44,312 nt of DNA, taken from Pseudomonadota bacterium. GTDB lineage: Bacteria > Pseudomonadota > Alphaproteobacteria > Rhizobiales > Hyphomicrobiaceae. The notes under the pieces were generated by a model. It was not told the origin of the DNA. It made no database searches and saw only the letters and a list, made by a program, of their open reading frames with translations. Each line of letters begins with the position of its first letter. The stretch's first letter is position 1. The stretch is taken from positions 1-44,312 of the forward strand of contig JAEYPL010000304.1 in assembly GCA_023410905.1 (NCBI GenBank). Reading direction: 5' to 3'. Positions 20,438-29,098 of the stretch are shown one piece after another. A program made the translations under genes and the position numbers.

Positions 20438-21661
20438 TTATTGCCTGCTGACCGGCGCACCGCCCACCGCGCTCGGACGAGCTTCCGAAAGGCGGAGAAC
20501 TTCGCGATTGGCCGTCACCTTCTGTCCGGGGCGCGCGCGCTGCAGGCCGCTGGTGACAACCCAGTCCTGCGCCTCGACGCCGCTACGGATCACGCGGAGC
20601 CCCTGATAGAGCGGCCCAAGCTGAATATTGCGGCGCGAAACCGTGCCGTCCTCCGCAACGATGAGCACGAACTTGTTGGCCTGGTCCGTACCGATGGCCG
20701 CATCAGGCAGCAGAACGGTGGACGCCCGTGGCGAGCCCGCAAGCCGGACGCGCGCGAACATGCCCGGCGAAAACATCTGGTCCGCATTGGCGAGGATGGC
20801 GCGCGCGCGCATCGTCGCCGTCCCGGGATCCAGACGATTGTCGACGAAGTCCAGCTTGCCACGATGGGCGAACGTCGTCTCATCGGGCAGGGCGACATGC
20901 ACCTCGGCGCCGCCCTTGTCGCTGCCCGCAAGCGCGCCGCGTTCGGCAAGCCGCTTGTACTTGATGTAGTTGTTCTCGCTGATGTCGAAATAGATATGGA
21001 TCGGATCCTGCGTCACGATCAGGGTAAGCAGTGTCGCGTTGGCAGCGCCGCCCGCCGAAATCCAGCTGCCGAGACTGACGCTGGCACGACCGATGCGGCC
21101 ATCGATCGGCGCCGTGATCCGTGTGAAGGCAAGTTCGAGTTCAGCGGTCGCAACTTTCGCTTCGCTGACCTTGACGGCGGCCTCCGCCTCGCGCTGCAGG
21201 TTCGCGCGATCGTCGAACATCTTCTCCGACATGATCTTGCGCTCGAGGAGCGGCCGGCCGCGCTCTACGTCGAGCGCGGTGTTCTGCGCTTTCGTGCGTG
21301 CCTGTTCCAGCTCGGCCTGCGCCTGTCCGAGCGCCCGCTCGAATGGCCGCGGATCAATCACGAAGAGGAGGTCGCCCTTCTTCACAGTCTGGCCGTCGAC
21401 GAATGCGATGTTGTCGACGTAACCGGATACGCGGGCGCGCACTTCGACGCTTGCGACCGCCTCGAAGCGGCCCGTGTACTCGTCCCACTCGACGATCTCG
21501 CTGACGACGGGCTGGCTCGTCGTAACGGCGGGGGGCGGCAAGGCGGCCTGCTGGCCCTTGTTCTGGGCCTGCGGCTGGTCACATGCCGCGAGTAGCGTGG
21601 CGAGCAGCAGCGCACCGAGCGGCACCACGGTGCGCTCTCGGCGCCAAATCTGTTTCCGCAT
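20438..21661 (-). CDS. RND efflux membrane-fusion protein (AcrA/MexA-like lipoprotein)
   Basis: A 407-residue periplasmic adaptor of the HlyD/AcrA type. The N-terminus has a lipoprotein signal with lipobox LLAAC (Cys27), then a barrel-sandwich (lipoyl-like) half with VRARVSGYVDNIAFVDGQ, a coiled-coil hairpin near residues 110-180 (QAQAELEQARTKAQN and following), the second half-motif ITAPIDGRIGRASVS, and a beta-barrel plus membrane-proximal domain. Such proteins link an inner-membrane RND pump to an outer-membrane channel. No pump or TolC-like gene follows: the next gene, 132 bases on, is an oxidoreductase, and upstream is a YrbL-like gene. It is therefore an orphan adaptor or works with a pump coded elsewhere. 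No regulator gene is adjacent. Confidence 0.92.
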   Translation of the reverse strand: MRKQIWRRERTVVPLGALLLATLLAACDQPQAQNKGQQAALPPPAVTTSQPVVSEIVEWDEYTGRFEAVASVEVRARVSGYVDNIAFVDGQTVKKGDLLFVIDPRPFERALGQAQAELEQARTKAQNTALDVERGRPLLERKIMSEKMFDDRANLQREAEAAVKVSEAKVATAELELAFTRITAPIDGRIGRASVSLGSWISAGGAANATLLTLIVTQDPIHIYFDISENNYIKYKRLAERGALAGSDKGGAEVHVALPDETTFAHRGKLDFVDNRLDPGTATMRARAILANADQMFSPGMFARVRLAGSPRASTVLLPDAAIGTDQANKFVLIVAEDGTVSRRNIQLGPLYQGLRVIRSGVEAQDWVVTSGLQRARPGQKVTANREVLRLSEARPSAVGGAPVSRQ

Positions 21662-21789
21662 ACTCGTTCCTGCGAAAGCGGGCCGTCACGTCGGTCATGG
21701 CACGTGATGGACGCCGCGGGCTCAGACTATTCATCAATCGGCGCGGCAAGTTGTAGCTGGTCGGGCGTTCGATGGGAATAGGGCCGCCC

Positions 21790-22503
21790 TCATTCAATAT
21801 GAGCAGGCGCCCCTTTGCGATTGGGCAACGCGCTTGATTTCTGTGCACGGAGCGCTGCCGGAAGCGGCGGGTTCGCGAGCTGCCTGCGGAAATTGGTGAA
21901 CTGACGCTGCTTTGTAGAGCGCCTCACCCGCTCGCTTATGCGCTCGACCGGCAGCAATGTCCGCGTGCCATATCCATCGATGACGACGTAGTGGTCGCCC
22001 AGCTCCTCAGAGTATCCGAGCACGATATTGTCGATATTCAAGTCCGAGATCGTAATCGGTGACAGCAGAAGCTCGTCAAAAAACGCGTCAAGCATCGTGC
22101 GTAGTGGGAGATCGAGCCTCCCCGCACGGGCGAGCGCACCGACGGTCGGAGCGAGGCCGCCATCCCGCCCCTTGATGGCCTGGACGGTCAGGCCCAGTCC
22201 CTTGTTGGTATCCTCGAGGCCTACGATGCGCTGCAGATAATGCGGATGGCGCAGGCCGATTTCCGCGAAGGCGAGCTGCTCGCGAATCTCGCTCACGTAC
22301 ATGTCGAAGTGAGGTTTCCGCAGGTTACGAAAGTAGCGGTGGCGGAGCCGCTTGAAATTATACCACGGCGCTCCCTGGCCGTTCCGCTTCTCGATGAACG
22401 TGCGCTTGAGCACCTTCACCAGCAGTTCGGAATTGCCGGGATAGCGAAATACGTCACGCCGCACGCCCTCGGCGATGAGATCGTCATCTCCAAGCAGCAG
22501 CAT
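21790..22503 (-). CDS. YrbL-family protein
   Basis: A 237-residue protein of the YrbL family, described in enterobacteria as a PhoP-regulated protein with a kinase-like fold; its biochemical role is unknown. Features seen are VFRYPGNSELLVKVLKR near residue 20 (beta-strand lysine region), the EIREQLAFAEIGLRHPHYLQ block, ETDTNKGLG-like KGLGLTVQAIKGRDG, and SDLNIDNIVLGY, which resembles the catalytic and metal loop HxDxxxxN of kinase-like proteins with the His changed to Ser. The C-terminus is basic. It is the only gene between YbdK and the fusion-protein gene, with 280 bases upstream that hold a likely promoter. Codon use seems a little less GC-rich than its neighbours, so acquisition is possible. 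Confidence 0.8.
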   Translation of the reverse strand: MLLLGDDDLIAEGVRRDVFRYPGNSELLVKVLKRTFIEKRNGQGAPWYNFKRLRHRYFRNLRKPHFDMYVSEIREQLAFAEIGLRHPHYLQRIVGLEDTNKGLGLTVQAIKGRDGGLAPTVGALARAGRLDLPLRTMLDAFFDELLLSPITISDLNIDNIVLGYSEELGDHYVVIDGYGTRTLLPVERISERVRRSTKQRQFTNFRRQLANPPLPAALRAQKSSALPNRKGAPAHIE

Positions 22504-22675
22504 TCAAAGTGGCTCCGAATTTGCTCGGGTGCTTCATCAAGCTGCGACCCCGCGTCTTTTCATCAGCGGCTCGCCGACCACCATTCGGCGGCTCGACATC
22601 CCGGGCTCTCAGCGGTTCTAAAATCCGCCCCTCATGTGCGGCCCGTCGCCAGACAGGGGCACTCGTCTGTGGAAT

Positions 22676-22714
22676 GCTTAATCTTGATGTCACAATAGTG
22701 TCAACAAGCTGACA
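22676..22714 (-). promoter_or_regulatory. Candidate promoter with TGTCA repeats upstream of the yrbL-like gene
   Basis: Read on the minus strand, a perfect TTGACA (22704-22699) sits 17 bases before TTAAGC (22681-22676). On the plus strand the same spot has TGTCA (22688-22692), six bases, TGTCA (22699-22703), six bases, then TGACA (22710-22714). Two direct TGTCA copies 11 bases apart match the core spacing of a Pho box, overlapping the -35 box. The rest of the 280-base gap 22504-22783 shows no gene. Confidence 0.4.
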
Positions 22715-22783
22715 TGGTCGCCAACACTATTACTGCCCCCTGCCGACTGCCGAAACGGGGGCCCGCAAACCTTCGAGAAAACG

Positions 22784-23920
22784 TCACAAACCCTGGCGTG
22801 TCTCCGCCACGAGGTGGTCGACGACGGCTTCCAGGGCCTCTTGCCGGCTCGCGCCCTCAGCCAGTGAGCGCGCGAAGCAGGCGAGCTGGCGGTCAGCGCT
22901 CGTTCCCTCGGCCAGGATGCGACGAGCGCCCTCCACCTCGGCGAGGCAGCCGAGTGCCACGGCATCCTCATGGACCAAAGCCAGAATTTCATCGAGGAGG
23001 TCGGCATACGGCACCAGCTCCCCGCGCCCGAAATCGAAGAGCGAGCCCGACAGACCGTAGCGCTGTGCCCGCCAGCGGTTCTCCTCCAGGAGAAAGACCG
23101 GATAAGTCCGCCAGCTCTGATTGTTGCGGCGCAGACGATGCAGCATGCGCGCAATGCACGCGAAGAGTGCGGCCACCGTCACCGCATCCTCGCTCGACGT
23201 GCAGATGTCGGTGATGCGCATTTCGAGCGTCTGGAAACGTGCCGACGGGCGCAGGTCCCACCAGATCTTCGAGGCATCCTCGATCACCTTGCCGCGCACC
23301 AGAACGTCGACGGTCTGGCGATATTCGTCCCAGCTGTTGAAGCGGCCGGGGAGCCCGGTGCGCGGCAACTCCCGAAAGATGGCGAGGCGCCAGCTTTTAA
23401 GGCCCGTATCCTCGCCCTCCCAGAACGGTGACGACGTCGTCAGCACCAGCAGATGGGGCAGGAAGTAGCGAAGCTGGTTCATGAGGTCGATGCGCTGCTC
23501 ATCGTCCTCGATGCCGATATGGACGTGCATTCCCGAGATGAGCAGCCGTCGCCCGACGCCCGCGAGATCGCGGGCCAGCGCATGATAGCGCTCGCGGTCC
23601 GTATGGGGGGCCTCGCCTGCGCGCGCAAAGGGATGCGTCGATGCAGCGATCGGTGCGAGCCCGTAGTTCGCAGCACTCGCTATGATGCCGGAACGCAAGC
23701 GCATCAGGTCCGCACGCGCCTCCGCAAGCGTTCGACACGGACGTGTCCCCACCTCGATCTGCGAGCGCAGAAATTCCGGCGAGACCTGCGGCCCGAGAAT
23801 GCGTTCGCACTCGGTGATGAAACCCTGCGGCGCCTCCGTCGCGAGCGCACGCGTGCAGATGTCGACGAGGTGATACTCTTCCTCGATGCCGATGGTCAGA
23901 GTGGGTTCGCTCGGGGGCAT
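22784..23920 (-). CDS. YbdK-type carboxylate-amine ligase (glutamate-cysteine ligase 2 family)
   Basis: A 378-residue member of the GCS2/YbdK family, which joins a carboxylate, often glutamate, to an amine such as cysteine with ATP. Marks are GIEEEYHLVD (11-20), whose acidic residues bind Mg-ATP, the HVHIGIED region near residue 133, and the RITDICTS block around 235 with conserved acidic residues. The E. coli homologue has only weak gamma-glutamylcysteine synthetase activity, so the true substrate here is unclear. The ATG at 23920 gives normal length. It diverges from the DM13 gene across 115 bases that include an AT-rich patch near 23938-23950. Another glutathione gene was not seen. Confidence 0.92.
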   Translation of the reverse strand: MPPSEPTLTIGIEEEYHLVDICTRALATEAPQGFITECERILGPQVSPEFLRSQIEVGTRPCRTLAEARADLMRLRSGIIASAANYGLAPIAASTHPFARAGEAPHTDRERYHALARDLAGVGRRLLISGMHVHIGIEDDEQRIDLMNQLRYFLPHLLVLTTSSPFWEGEDTGLKSWRLAIFRELPRTGLPGRFNSWDEYRQTVDVLVRGKVIEDASKIWWDLRPSARFQTLEMRITDICTSSEDAVTVAALFACIARMLHRLRRNNQSWRTYPVFLLEENRWRAQRYGLSGSLFDFGRGELVPYADLLDEILALVHEDAVALGCLAEVEGARRILAEGTSADRQLACFARSLAEGASRQEALEAVVDHLVAETRQGL

Positions 23921-24035
23921 GAGGGCCTCGCGCAGAGTTGATATTTATTGCGCATGGTATCCGATCCGCACACATGGCGCGCGTGCTCTCGATGACCTAG
24001 CTTCGAGCCAAACAGCATCGGAGGGAGGGCGCGCC

Positions 24036-24518
24036 GTGAAGCGTTGGCTTGTCGGATTTCTGCTCGGTGGCGTTCTCGGCGCAGGGTTCGGATTTGCTGC
24101 CGGGATATTCTTCTTTCCCTATCTTTTCCCACCGCCAACTGCCGTCGAGGTGCTGACGGACGCCGACAAGACCTCACCCGTCGTTGCTCGCGGCACGTTC
24201 ATTCATGCCGATCCCTCCGATCCGGTGCACTGGGGCAAGGGCAGCGTGAGCGTGCGGCGCGACAGCGTCTTTCTCGAGGAGAGCTTCGAGGTCGGGCCAG
24301 GACCGAAGTACCACGTCTATCTCGTGCCGAAAGCCGAGTTCCGCCGCGCAGGCGATCTCAAAGAGCAGATGTTCGTCGATCTCGGCCGCCTGCGCTCGTT
24401 CAAGGGCAGCCAGCGGTATGCCATTCCCTCGGGCATCGATATCAGCAAGTACGCCAGCCTCATCATCTGGTGCGAGGCGTTCTCCGTGTTGATCTCGCCC
24501 GCCGATCTCAAGACCTAG
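24036..24518 (+). CDS. Membrane-anchored DM13-domain protein
   Basis: A 160-residue protein starting at GTG 24036, with a strong GGAGGGAGG ribosome site at about 24020-24028. Residues 4-30 form a glycine-rich hydrophobic anchor (WLVGFLLGGVLGAGFGFAAG) placing the rest outside the cytoplasmic membrane. The remainder is a DM13 domain: GTFIHADPSDPVHWGKGSV, the GPGPKYHVYLVPK stretch, the LKGSQ-type turn (FKGSQRYAIP) and IWCEAFSVLISPA with the conserved cysteine near the C-terminus. DM13 domains are proposed to bind cytochrome-type or redox partners, but no function is proven. Its stop codon overlaps that of the converging P450 gene at the palindrome CTAG. A frame reaching further upstream to 23886 would overlap the ybdK-like gene and has no support. 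Confidence 0.9.
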   Translation: MKRWLVGFLLGGVLGAGFGFAAGIFFFPYLFPPPTAVEVLTDADKTSPVVARGTFIHADPSDPVHWGKGSVSVRRDSVFLEESFEVGPGPKYHVYLVPKAEFRRAGDLKEQMFVDLGRLRSFKGSQRYAIPSGIDISKYASLIIWCEAFSVLISPADLKT

Positions 24519-25915
24519 CGGAGAGGCTCGACGCTCAACGGCATCCCGCCCTTCGGCCGCAATGTGACACGGCTGATCGGCTCAGGCAGATGGCGGCCGT
24601 CCCAGCCGAAACGCGCGGCGCGTATGAACGTCGCGAAAAGCACGACCGTCTCGACTTGCGCGAATGACATGCCGAGACAGATGCGCGGGCCTGCACCGAA
24701 CGGCATGTACTGTGTGCGCGGCATGGCCTTTTCACGCTCGGGAAGAAAACGATCCGGATCGAAGCGGTCGGGATCCTCCCACAGCTTGCGATGGCGATGG
24801 ATCGCATAGATCGGGATGACGATCTGCGTACGAGGCTGGATAGTGACCTCGCCGAGCCTTACCTCGACCGTCGGCATACGCGAAATGAGCGGCGCCGGGG
24901 GATAGAGACGCATGGCCTCCTTCATGACGCGGTCAGCGATGGCGAGCCGTGGAACATGCTCTGCCTCGATCCGCCCATCGCCGGCGACGGCCAAAACCTC
25001 GGCACGCACCCGGTCCTGCCATTCCGGTGCGCGCGCCATGAGGTAGAGCGCCCACGTCAGCGCCCGCGCTGTCGTCTCATGCCCGGCTTCGAGGAGCGTC
25101 AGCAAGTTGCTGATCACATCCTCGTCTCCCATGGGCGCACCATTCTCCGGATTGCGCGCGGCGAGTAGCCGCCCGAGCAGATCGTTGCCTCCCTCGCCTT
25201 CGGCGCGGCGTCGGGCGACGATTCCGCCAACGGCGTGCCTCAATCGCTTTGCCGCGCGCTTGCGTGCGAATGTTGCGGGATGCGGCAGCCACGTGGGCAT
25301 CTTCATCAGCGCCCACGCAAGCTCCCAGGAGCTGTTGGCCAAATAGGCCGTGCCTTCGCGCTTGATCACTTCGGCCTCAGCCGGCACACCACCTGCGAGC
25401 ATCGTGCGGGCGATCACGTCGAACGTGACGTCGATCATATCGGCGTCGACGGCTCGGATGCCGGGACCGCTGCGAAGCCAGGCAGCCGTCAAACCCGCTG
25501 CAGCGGCGGACATCTCCGGCACATAGGTCAGGATCTCCTGATGGCGAAAGAGCGGCGCCGTGGTGCGGCGTTGCCAACGCCAATGCGCGCCGACGGAGGT
25601 CAGGATGCCATCGCCGAGACTGCCGCCGAGCACGCGCCGCTCGAGCTCCGTCTTGGTGAACGTATCGCTCCCGCCGATCAGCACCTGCTCGACCAGATCA
25701 GGGCGCGTAACCCAGACGACGAGGCGTCCCTTCGAGGGCTCGAAGACCACCATCGGCTCTTCGAAGACCGGGCGCGAGAGCACGCGCAGCGGATTGCGCA
25801 CGTACTCCCAAAGCGCCCGCTCGAGCCGGATCGGCTGATCGGGCGGCACGACGGTCGGGGGGTAGAGTGCCGAGGATGCGGGAGCAACGACACCTGCGTG
25901 CAGCATGGCGGGCAC
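24515..25915 (-). CDS. Cytochrome P450
   Basis: A 466-residue soluble P450 monooxygenase. The heme-binding loop FGAGPRICLG contains the cysteine ligand (Cys413); the oxygen-activating I-helix has AGHETT (277-282); the ExxR pair is Glu333/Arg336 (MKEAMRLYPP), and an LPHPATF-like helix is also seen. No N-terminal membrane anchor or fused reductase is present, so it needs separate ferredoxin and reductase partners, which are not encoded nearby. It resembles the CYP4/CYP102-like fatty-acid group in the ETTAxAL and LRLYPPAP style, but the substrate is unknown. It ends tail to tail with the DM13 gene. The two start methionines at residues 1 and 4 cannot be told apart. Confidence 0.95.
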   Translation of the reverse strand: MPAMLHAGVVAPASSALYPPTVVPPDQPIRLERALWEYVRNPLRVLSRPVFEEPMVVFEPSKGRLVVWVTRPDLVEQVLIGGSDTFTKTELERRVLGGSLGDGILTSVGAHWRWQRRTTAPLFRHQEILTYVPEMSAAAAGLTAAWLRSGPGIRAVDADMIDVTFDVIARTMLAGGVPAEAEVIKREGTAYLANSSWELAWALMKMPTWLPHPATFARKRAAKRLRHAVGGIVARRRAEGEGGNDLLGRLLAARNPENGAPMGDEDVISNLLTLLEAGHETTARALTWALYLMARAPEWQDRVRAEVLAVAGDGRIEAEHVPRLAIADRVMKEAMRLYPPAPLISRMPTVEVRLGEVTIQPRTQIVIPIYAIHRHRKLWEDPDRFDPDRFLPEREKAMPRTQYMPFGAGPRICLGMSFAQVETVVLFATFIRAARFGWDGRHLPEPISRVTLRPKGGMPLSVEPLR

Positions 25916-26027
25916 CTTCTGACGATCCAGCGCAGGATATCAGAAGGCCAGCCACAGCGCAGCCGCGCGTCAGTGTGCTCCAGGCAACAGCGCGCTCAAC
26001 TCGCGCCATCAAGTAGGCGACTTTGGT

Positions 26028-27701
26028 TCAGTTGGCGCCTTCGAGCAACCGCCGGGCAATAACCTGCGCCTGGATTTCGGCCGCCCCCTCGAAGATGTTC
26101 AGAATGCGGGCGTCGCACAGTACACGCGACACCGGATACTCCAACGCGAAGCCATTGCCGCCATGGATCTGCAGGGCGTTGTCGGCATTGGCCCAGGCAA
26201 TACGCGCGGCGAGCAGCTTAGCCATGCCCGCTTCGAGATCGCAGCGCCGGCCCTCATCCTTCTCGCGCGCCGCGAAATAGGTGATCTGGCGCGCGATCAT
26301 GGTCTCGACGGCCATCATCGCTATCTTGTTGGCGACACGCGGAAACTCATAGATCGCCTTGCCGAACTGCACGCGCTCCAAAGCGTACTTGAGCGCCAGA
26401 TCCATGGCCGACTGCGCCACGCCCACAGCGCGGGCCGCCGTCTGGATGCGCGCCGACTCGAATGTCGCCATGAGCTGCTTGAAGCCCTGTCCTTCAGCGC
26501 CGCCGAGAAGCTGGCTTTCCGGCACTTCGAAGCCATCGAAGGAAATATCGAACTCCTTCATGCCACGATAGCCGAGCACCTCGATCTCGCCGCCGGTCAT
26601 GCCCTCGGCGGGAAATGGATTCTCGTCCGTGCCGCGCGGCTTTTCGGCGAGCAGCATGGAGAGCCCCTTGTAGCCGGGCTCATTGGGGTTTGTGCGCACG
26701 AGTAGTGTCATGACGTCGGCGCGCGCGGGATGCGTGATCCAGGTCTTCTGCCCGAAGACCTTGTAGACATCGCCGTGCTTCTCGGCGCGCGTCTTGAGCG
26801 AGGCGAGGTCGGAGCCCGTGTTAGGCTCGGTGAAGACCGCCGTCGGCAGAATCTCGCCCGCCGCGATCGGCCCGAGATACTTGGCCTTCTGCTCATCCGT
26901 GCCGTTCTGAAGGATCAGCTCGCCCGCGATCTCCGAGCGCGTACCGAGCGAGCCGACACCGATATAGCCGCGCGACAGCTCCTCCGAGACGAGGCACATG
27001 CTCTCTTTGCCGAGGCCGAGCCCGCCGTGTTCCTCCGGGATCGTCAAACCGAACACGCCCATCGCACTCATCTCGGCGATCACGTCGAGCGGGATGTACT
27101 CGTTCTTGAGGTGCCACTCGTGCGCGTCGGGAATGACCTTCTCGACGGCGAACTTGCGCATTTCCTCGCGCATGGCCGCAAGCGTCTCGTCCAGCCCCGT
27201 ATCACCGAACGTCGTCGCGCCCGGCTGGTCCGCGATCAGAGCCGCGATGCGCGCCTTCACATCATCCGTGAAGCCGCTCTCGATAAGCTCCACCACCGCG
27301 GGATCGGCCATGAAGCGCGCGACCTCTGCCGCCGGAATGCCGAGCTGGCCCGGGCGCACAATCTCGCCCTGGCTCATGGGAATGCCGCCGCCGATCTGCG
27401 CGAGGTATTCACCGTATGCCGCCCCGAGCAGAAGTCGCTCCATCTCGCCGGCGCGCCCATCGGCTTCGAGCCGTCGGGCCCAGCCGAGCATCTGCCGCAG
27501 TGCCTCGACATAGGTCGCGAGCCACGCGAGCCCGTGCAGTACGTGCTGAGCGCTGTCCCCGCGCCCGGCTGCGGCCGCCTTCGCACCGACCGAAGTCTTG
27601 GCGAGTTGCAGCAACCGCTCCGCGGCCGTAAGAGCATTGGCGCAGGCATCGAGATTCGCTGCGGACGACGAAGGCGCGGCGGCGCGTTGGGCGGTGGCCA
27701 T
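26028..27701 (-). CDS. mcd: (2S)-methylsuccinyl-CoA dehydrogenase (acyl-CoA dehydrogenase family)
   Basis: A 557-residue FAD acyl-CoA dehydrogenase with an extra N-terminal helical domain of about 165 residues. That extension contains GLAWLATYVEALRQMLGWA and GEYLAQIGGGIPMSQGEIVRP, which I associate with methylsuccinyl-CoA dehydrogenase of the ethylmalonyl-CoA pathway; the enzyme forms mesaconyl-CoA during acetyl-CoA assimilation. The dehydrogenase part has the family signature AVFTEPNTGSDLASLKTRA, RIQTAARAVGVAQ, QIHGGNGFALEYP and the catalytic glutamate in IFEGAAEIQ (near residue 538). The pathway replaces the glyoxylate cycle in many Hyphomicrobiales and methylotrophs. The other pathway genes (ccr, ecm, mch) are not in this window. 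It could alternatively be a generic long acyl-CoA dehydrogenase, but the N-terminal match argues against that. Confidence 0.85.
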   Translation of the reverse strand: MATAQRAAAPSSSAANLDACANALTAAERLLQLAKTSVGAKAAAAGRGDSAQHVLHGLAWLATYVEALRQMLGWARRLEADGRAGEMERLLLGAAYGEYLAQIGGGIPMSQGEIVRPGQLGIPAAEVARFMADPAVVELIESGFTDDVKARIAALIADQPGATTFGDTGLDETLAAMREEMRKFAVEKVIPDAHEWHLKNEYIPLDVIAEMSAMGVFGLTIPEEHGGLGLGKESMCLVSEELSRGYIGVGSLGTRSEIAGELILQNGTDEQKAKYLGPIAAGEILPTAVFTEPNTGSDLASLKTRAEKHGDVYKVFGQKTWITHPARADVMTLLVRTNPNEPGYKGLSMLLAEKPRGTDENPFPAEGMTGGEIEVLGYRGMKEFDISFDGFEVPESQLLGGAEGQGFKQLMATFESARIQTAARAVGVAQSAMDLALKYALERVQFGKAIYEFPRVANKIAMMAVETMIARQITYFAAREKDEGRRCDLEAGMAKLLAARIAWANADNALQIHGGNGFALEYPVSRVLCDARILNIFEGAAEIQAQVIARRLLEGAN

Positions 27702-27744
27702 ACGGGGATACCTGTCAGAACGTCAAATGGGGATACTGCACTGC

Positions 27745-27772
27745 ACAATAGTCGGTTTGTGCGCGCGTGCAA
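27745..27772 (-). promoter_or_regulatory. Candidate promoter and palindrome upstream of mcd
   Basis: On the minus strand TTGCAC (27772-27767) and TATTGT (27750-27745) are 16 bases apart, about 45 bases before the mcd ATG. The -35 lies inside the imperfect palindrome TTGTGCGCGCGTGCAA (27757-27772), a possible operator. The GGGGATAC motif occurs twice near the start, at about 27705 and 27730. Confidence 0.35.
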
Positions 27773-27808
27773 TCCCGCCTGCTGATGGAAATTGCGCCGC
27801 TGACCCGC

Positions 27809-29002
27809 CTACCGGCCGCCGCGCGACAGCTCGTCGAAGATACGCGCGAACTCGACGGCGCCCGGCCGCTTGTCGTTGACACGCATCCGCTGTTCGAGCG
27901 CGGCCAGCAACTCGGCGCCACTCTTCTCACGCACGATCGTGTTACGGCCATAGGCGGCGCGCGAGAAGAAATTCGAAGTCGACATCCGCCGGCCGATCGG
28001 CGTCATCATCTCGAGCCCCGTGCCGGGTCCGGCGAGGTTCATCAGCTCCAATTCCGGGCCGGAGAGCGATGTGCGGCCTGCCTGAAGTCCATGGTCCAGA
28101 ACGCCACGCAGCTTGATGACCTGCAGCCATGGGCCGACATCGGGATCGAGATTGAGTGCGTGAATGCCCTGCCCGCGCGGCGTATTGCCGAGCGCGACGT
28201 GGCGTCCCCACTGGTACGGCACGGACTTCGCCGCCCGCACCATCTTGCGCACGATCGCGGCCTTGCGCTTGAGGTATGCCGCCCGCCCGGGCGAGGTCTT
28301 GCGCGCCATGTCCTCAAGCCGGTTGACGAACGAGGAGCCATGCTTGGCTACTTCGTTGACCGAGTTGCCGGCCAGAAGCTGCGCATAGCCGAGCGCTGTC
28401 GAGATCGGGCGGCCTTTGCGCGTATCGGGATCGATGCCCGCCTGCATGTCGTAGACGCCGCGGCCACCAGTCTCGAGCGAATAGACGTCGATCACCTGCG
28501 CCTTGGAGAGGCCAACACGCAAGGCTTCCTGCGCATAGCGCCGCTTGAACTCGCGCTCGGGAATGGCGGCCGGCACATAGCCGTATTGCGACTTGGCTGC
28601 CGCCAGAAAATCATGAAGCCCCGCAATCTCGGTGTCGGGCCGTGGTGGTCTCAGATCGGCAATGATCTTCGCAACATCGGACGGCAGCGGCGGCCCTTCG
28701 TATTGAGGTGGATGCTCCGGCACATAGTCCGCCGCCGTGAAGGGCGTACCGGACGCCCGCTTGCGCCGGCGCCCATCGCGTAATGAATCGACTTCGGCCC
28801 AATACATGTCGAGCCTGCGATCGAACGGCGCGCGGGCGGCGAGATAGGCTTGATAGGCGTTGAGCTGACGCGGATTGAGCTTTGCGGCGAGATCGTCGGG
28901 AATGCGTTGGGCTGCTGCCGCGAGAGATGCACCTCCAAGCGCGAAGGCGAACAGCAATGCTCCCGCGCCGGCACGAAATGCCCTGAACCACCAGCCCTTC
29001 AT
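27809..29002 (-). CDS. Secreted protein, probably lysozyme-like
   Basis: A 397-residue protein with a clear signal peptide: residues 1-10 are basic, then GAGALLFAFALGGASLAAAA (residues 12-31). I cannot name it firmly. The middle part has YSLETGG (174-180) followed 25 residues later by GYAQLL (205-210), which is the spacing and style of the catalytic Glu and GYxQ motifs of lytic transglycosylase/goose-lysozyme folds, so Glu177 may be catalytic. Around it are long charged helices (VNRLEDMARKTSPG and KRKAAIVRKM). The C-terminus (NLAGPGTGLEMMTPIGRRMSTS) is polar. It would act in the periplasm on peptidoglycan. It is upstream of mcd on the same strand, 107 bases away, without an evident functional link. 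Confidence 0.72.
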   Translation of the reverse strand: MKGWWFRAFRAGAGALLFAFALGGASLAAAAQRIPDDLAAKLNPRQLNAYQAYLAARAPFDRRLDMYWAEVDSLRDGRRRKRASGTPFTAADYVPEHPPQYEGPPLPSDVAKIIADLRPPRPDTEIAGLHDFLAAAKSQYGYVPAAIPEREFKRRYAQEALRVGLSKAQVIDVYSLETGGRGVYDMQAGIDPDTRKGRPISTALGYAQLLAGNSVNEVAKHGSSFVNRLEDMARKTSPGRAAYLKRKAAIVRKMVRAAKSVPYQWGRHVALGNTPRGQGIHALNLDPDVGPWLQVIKLRGVLDHGLQAGRTSLSGPELELMNLAGPGTGLEMMTPIGRRMSTSNFFSRAAYGRNTIVREKSGAELLAALEQRMRVNDKRPGAVEFARIFDELSRGGR

Positions 29003-29098
29003 GCAGCCGATCTCCCTTCCGCTCCCCTGATCGCCCGCGCCACACAGGCTTTCGAGGGGGCCCTAGCGGAAGGATTGGCCCATTATGTGGCGATCGAG

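Noticed and set aside
22509..22712. Small plus-strand frames upstream of the yrbL-like gene
   Set aside because: Two overlapping frames in different phases with no ribosome site or homology signal; the region looks regulatory.
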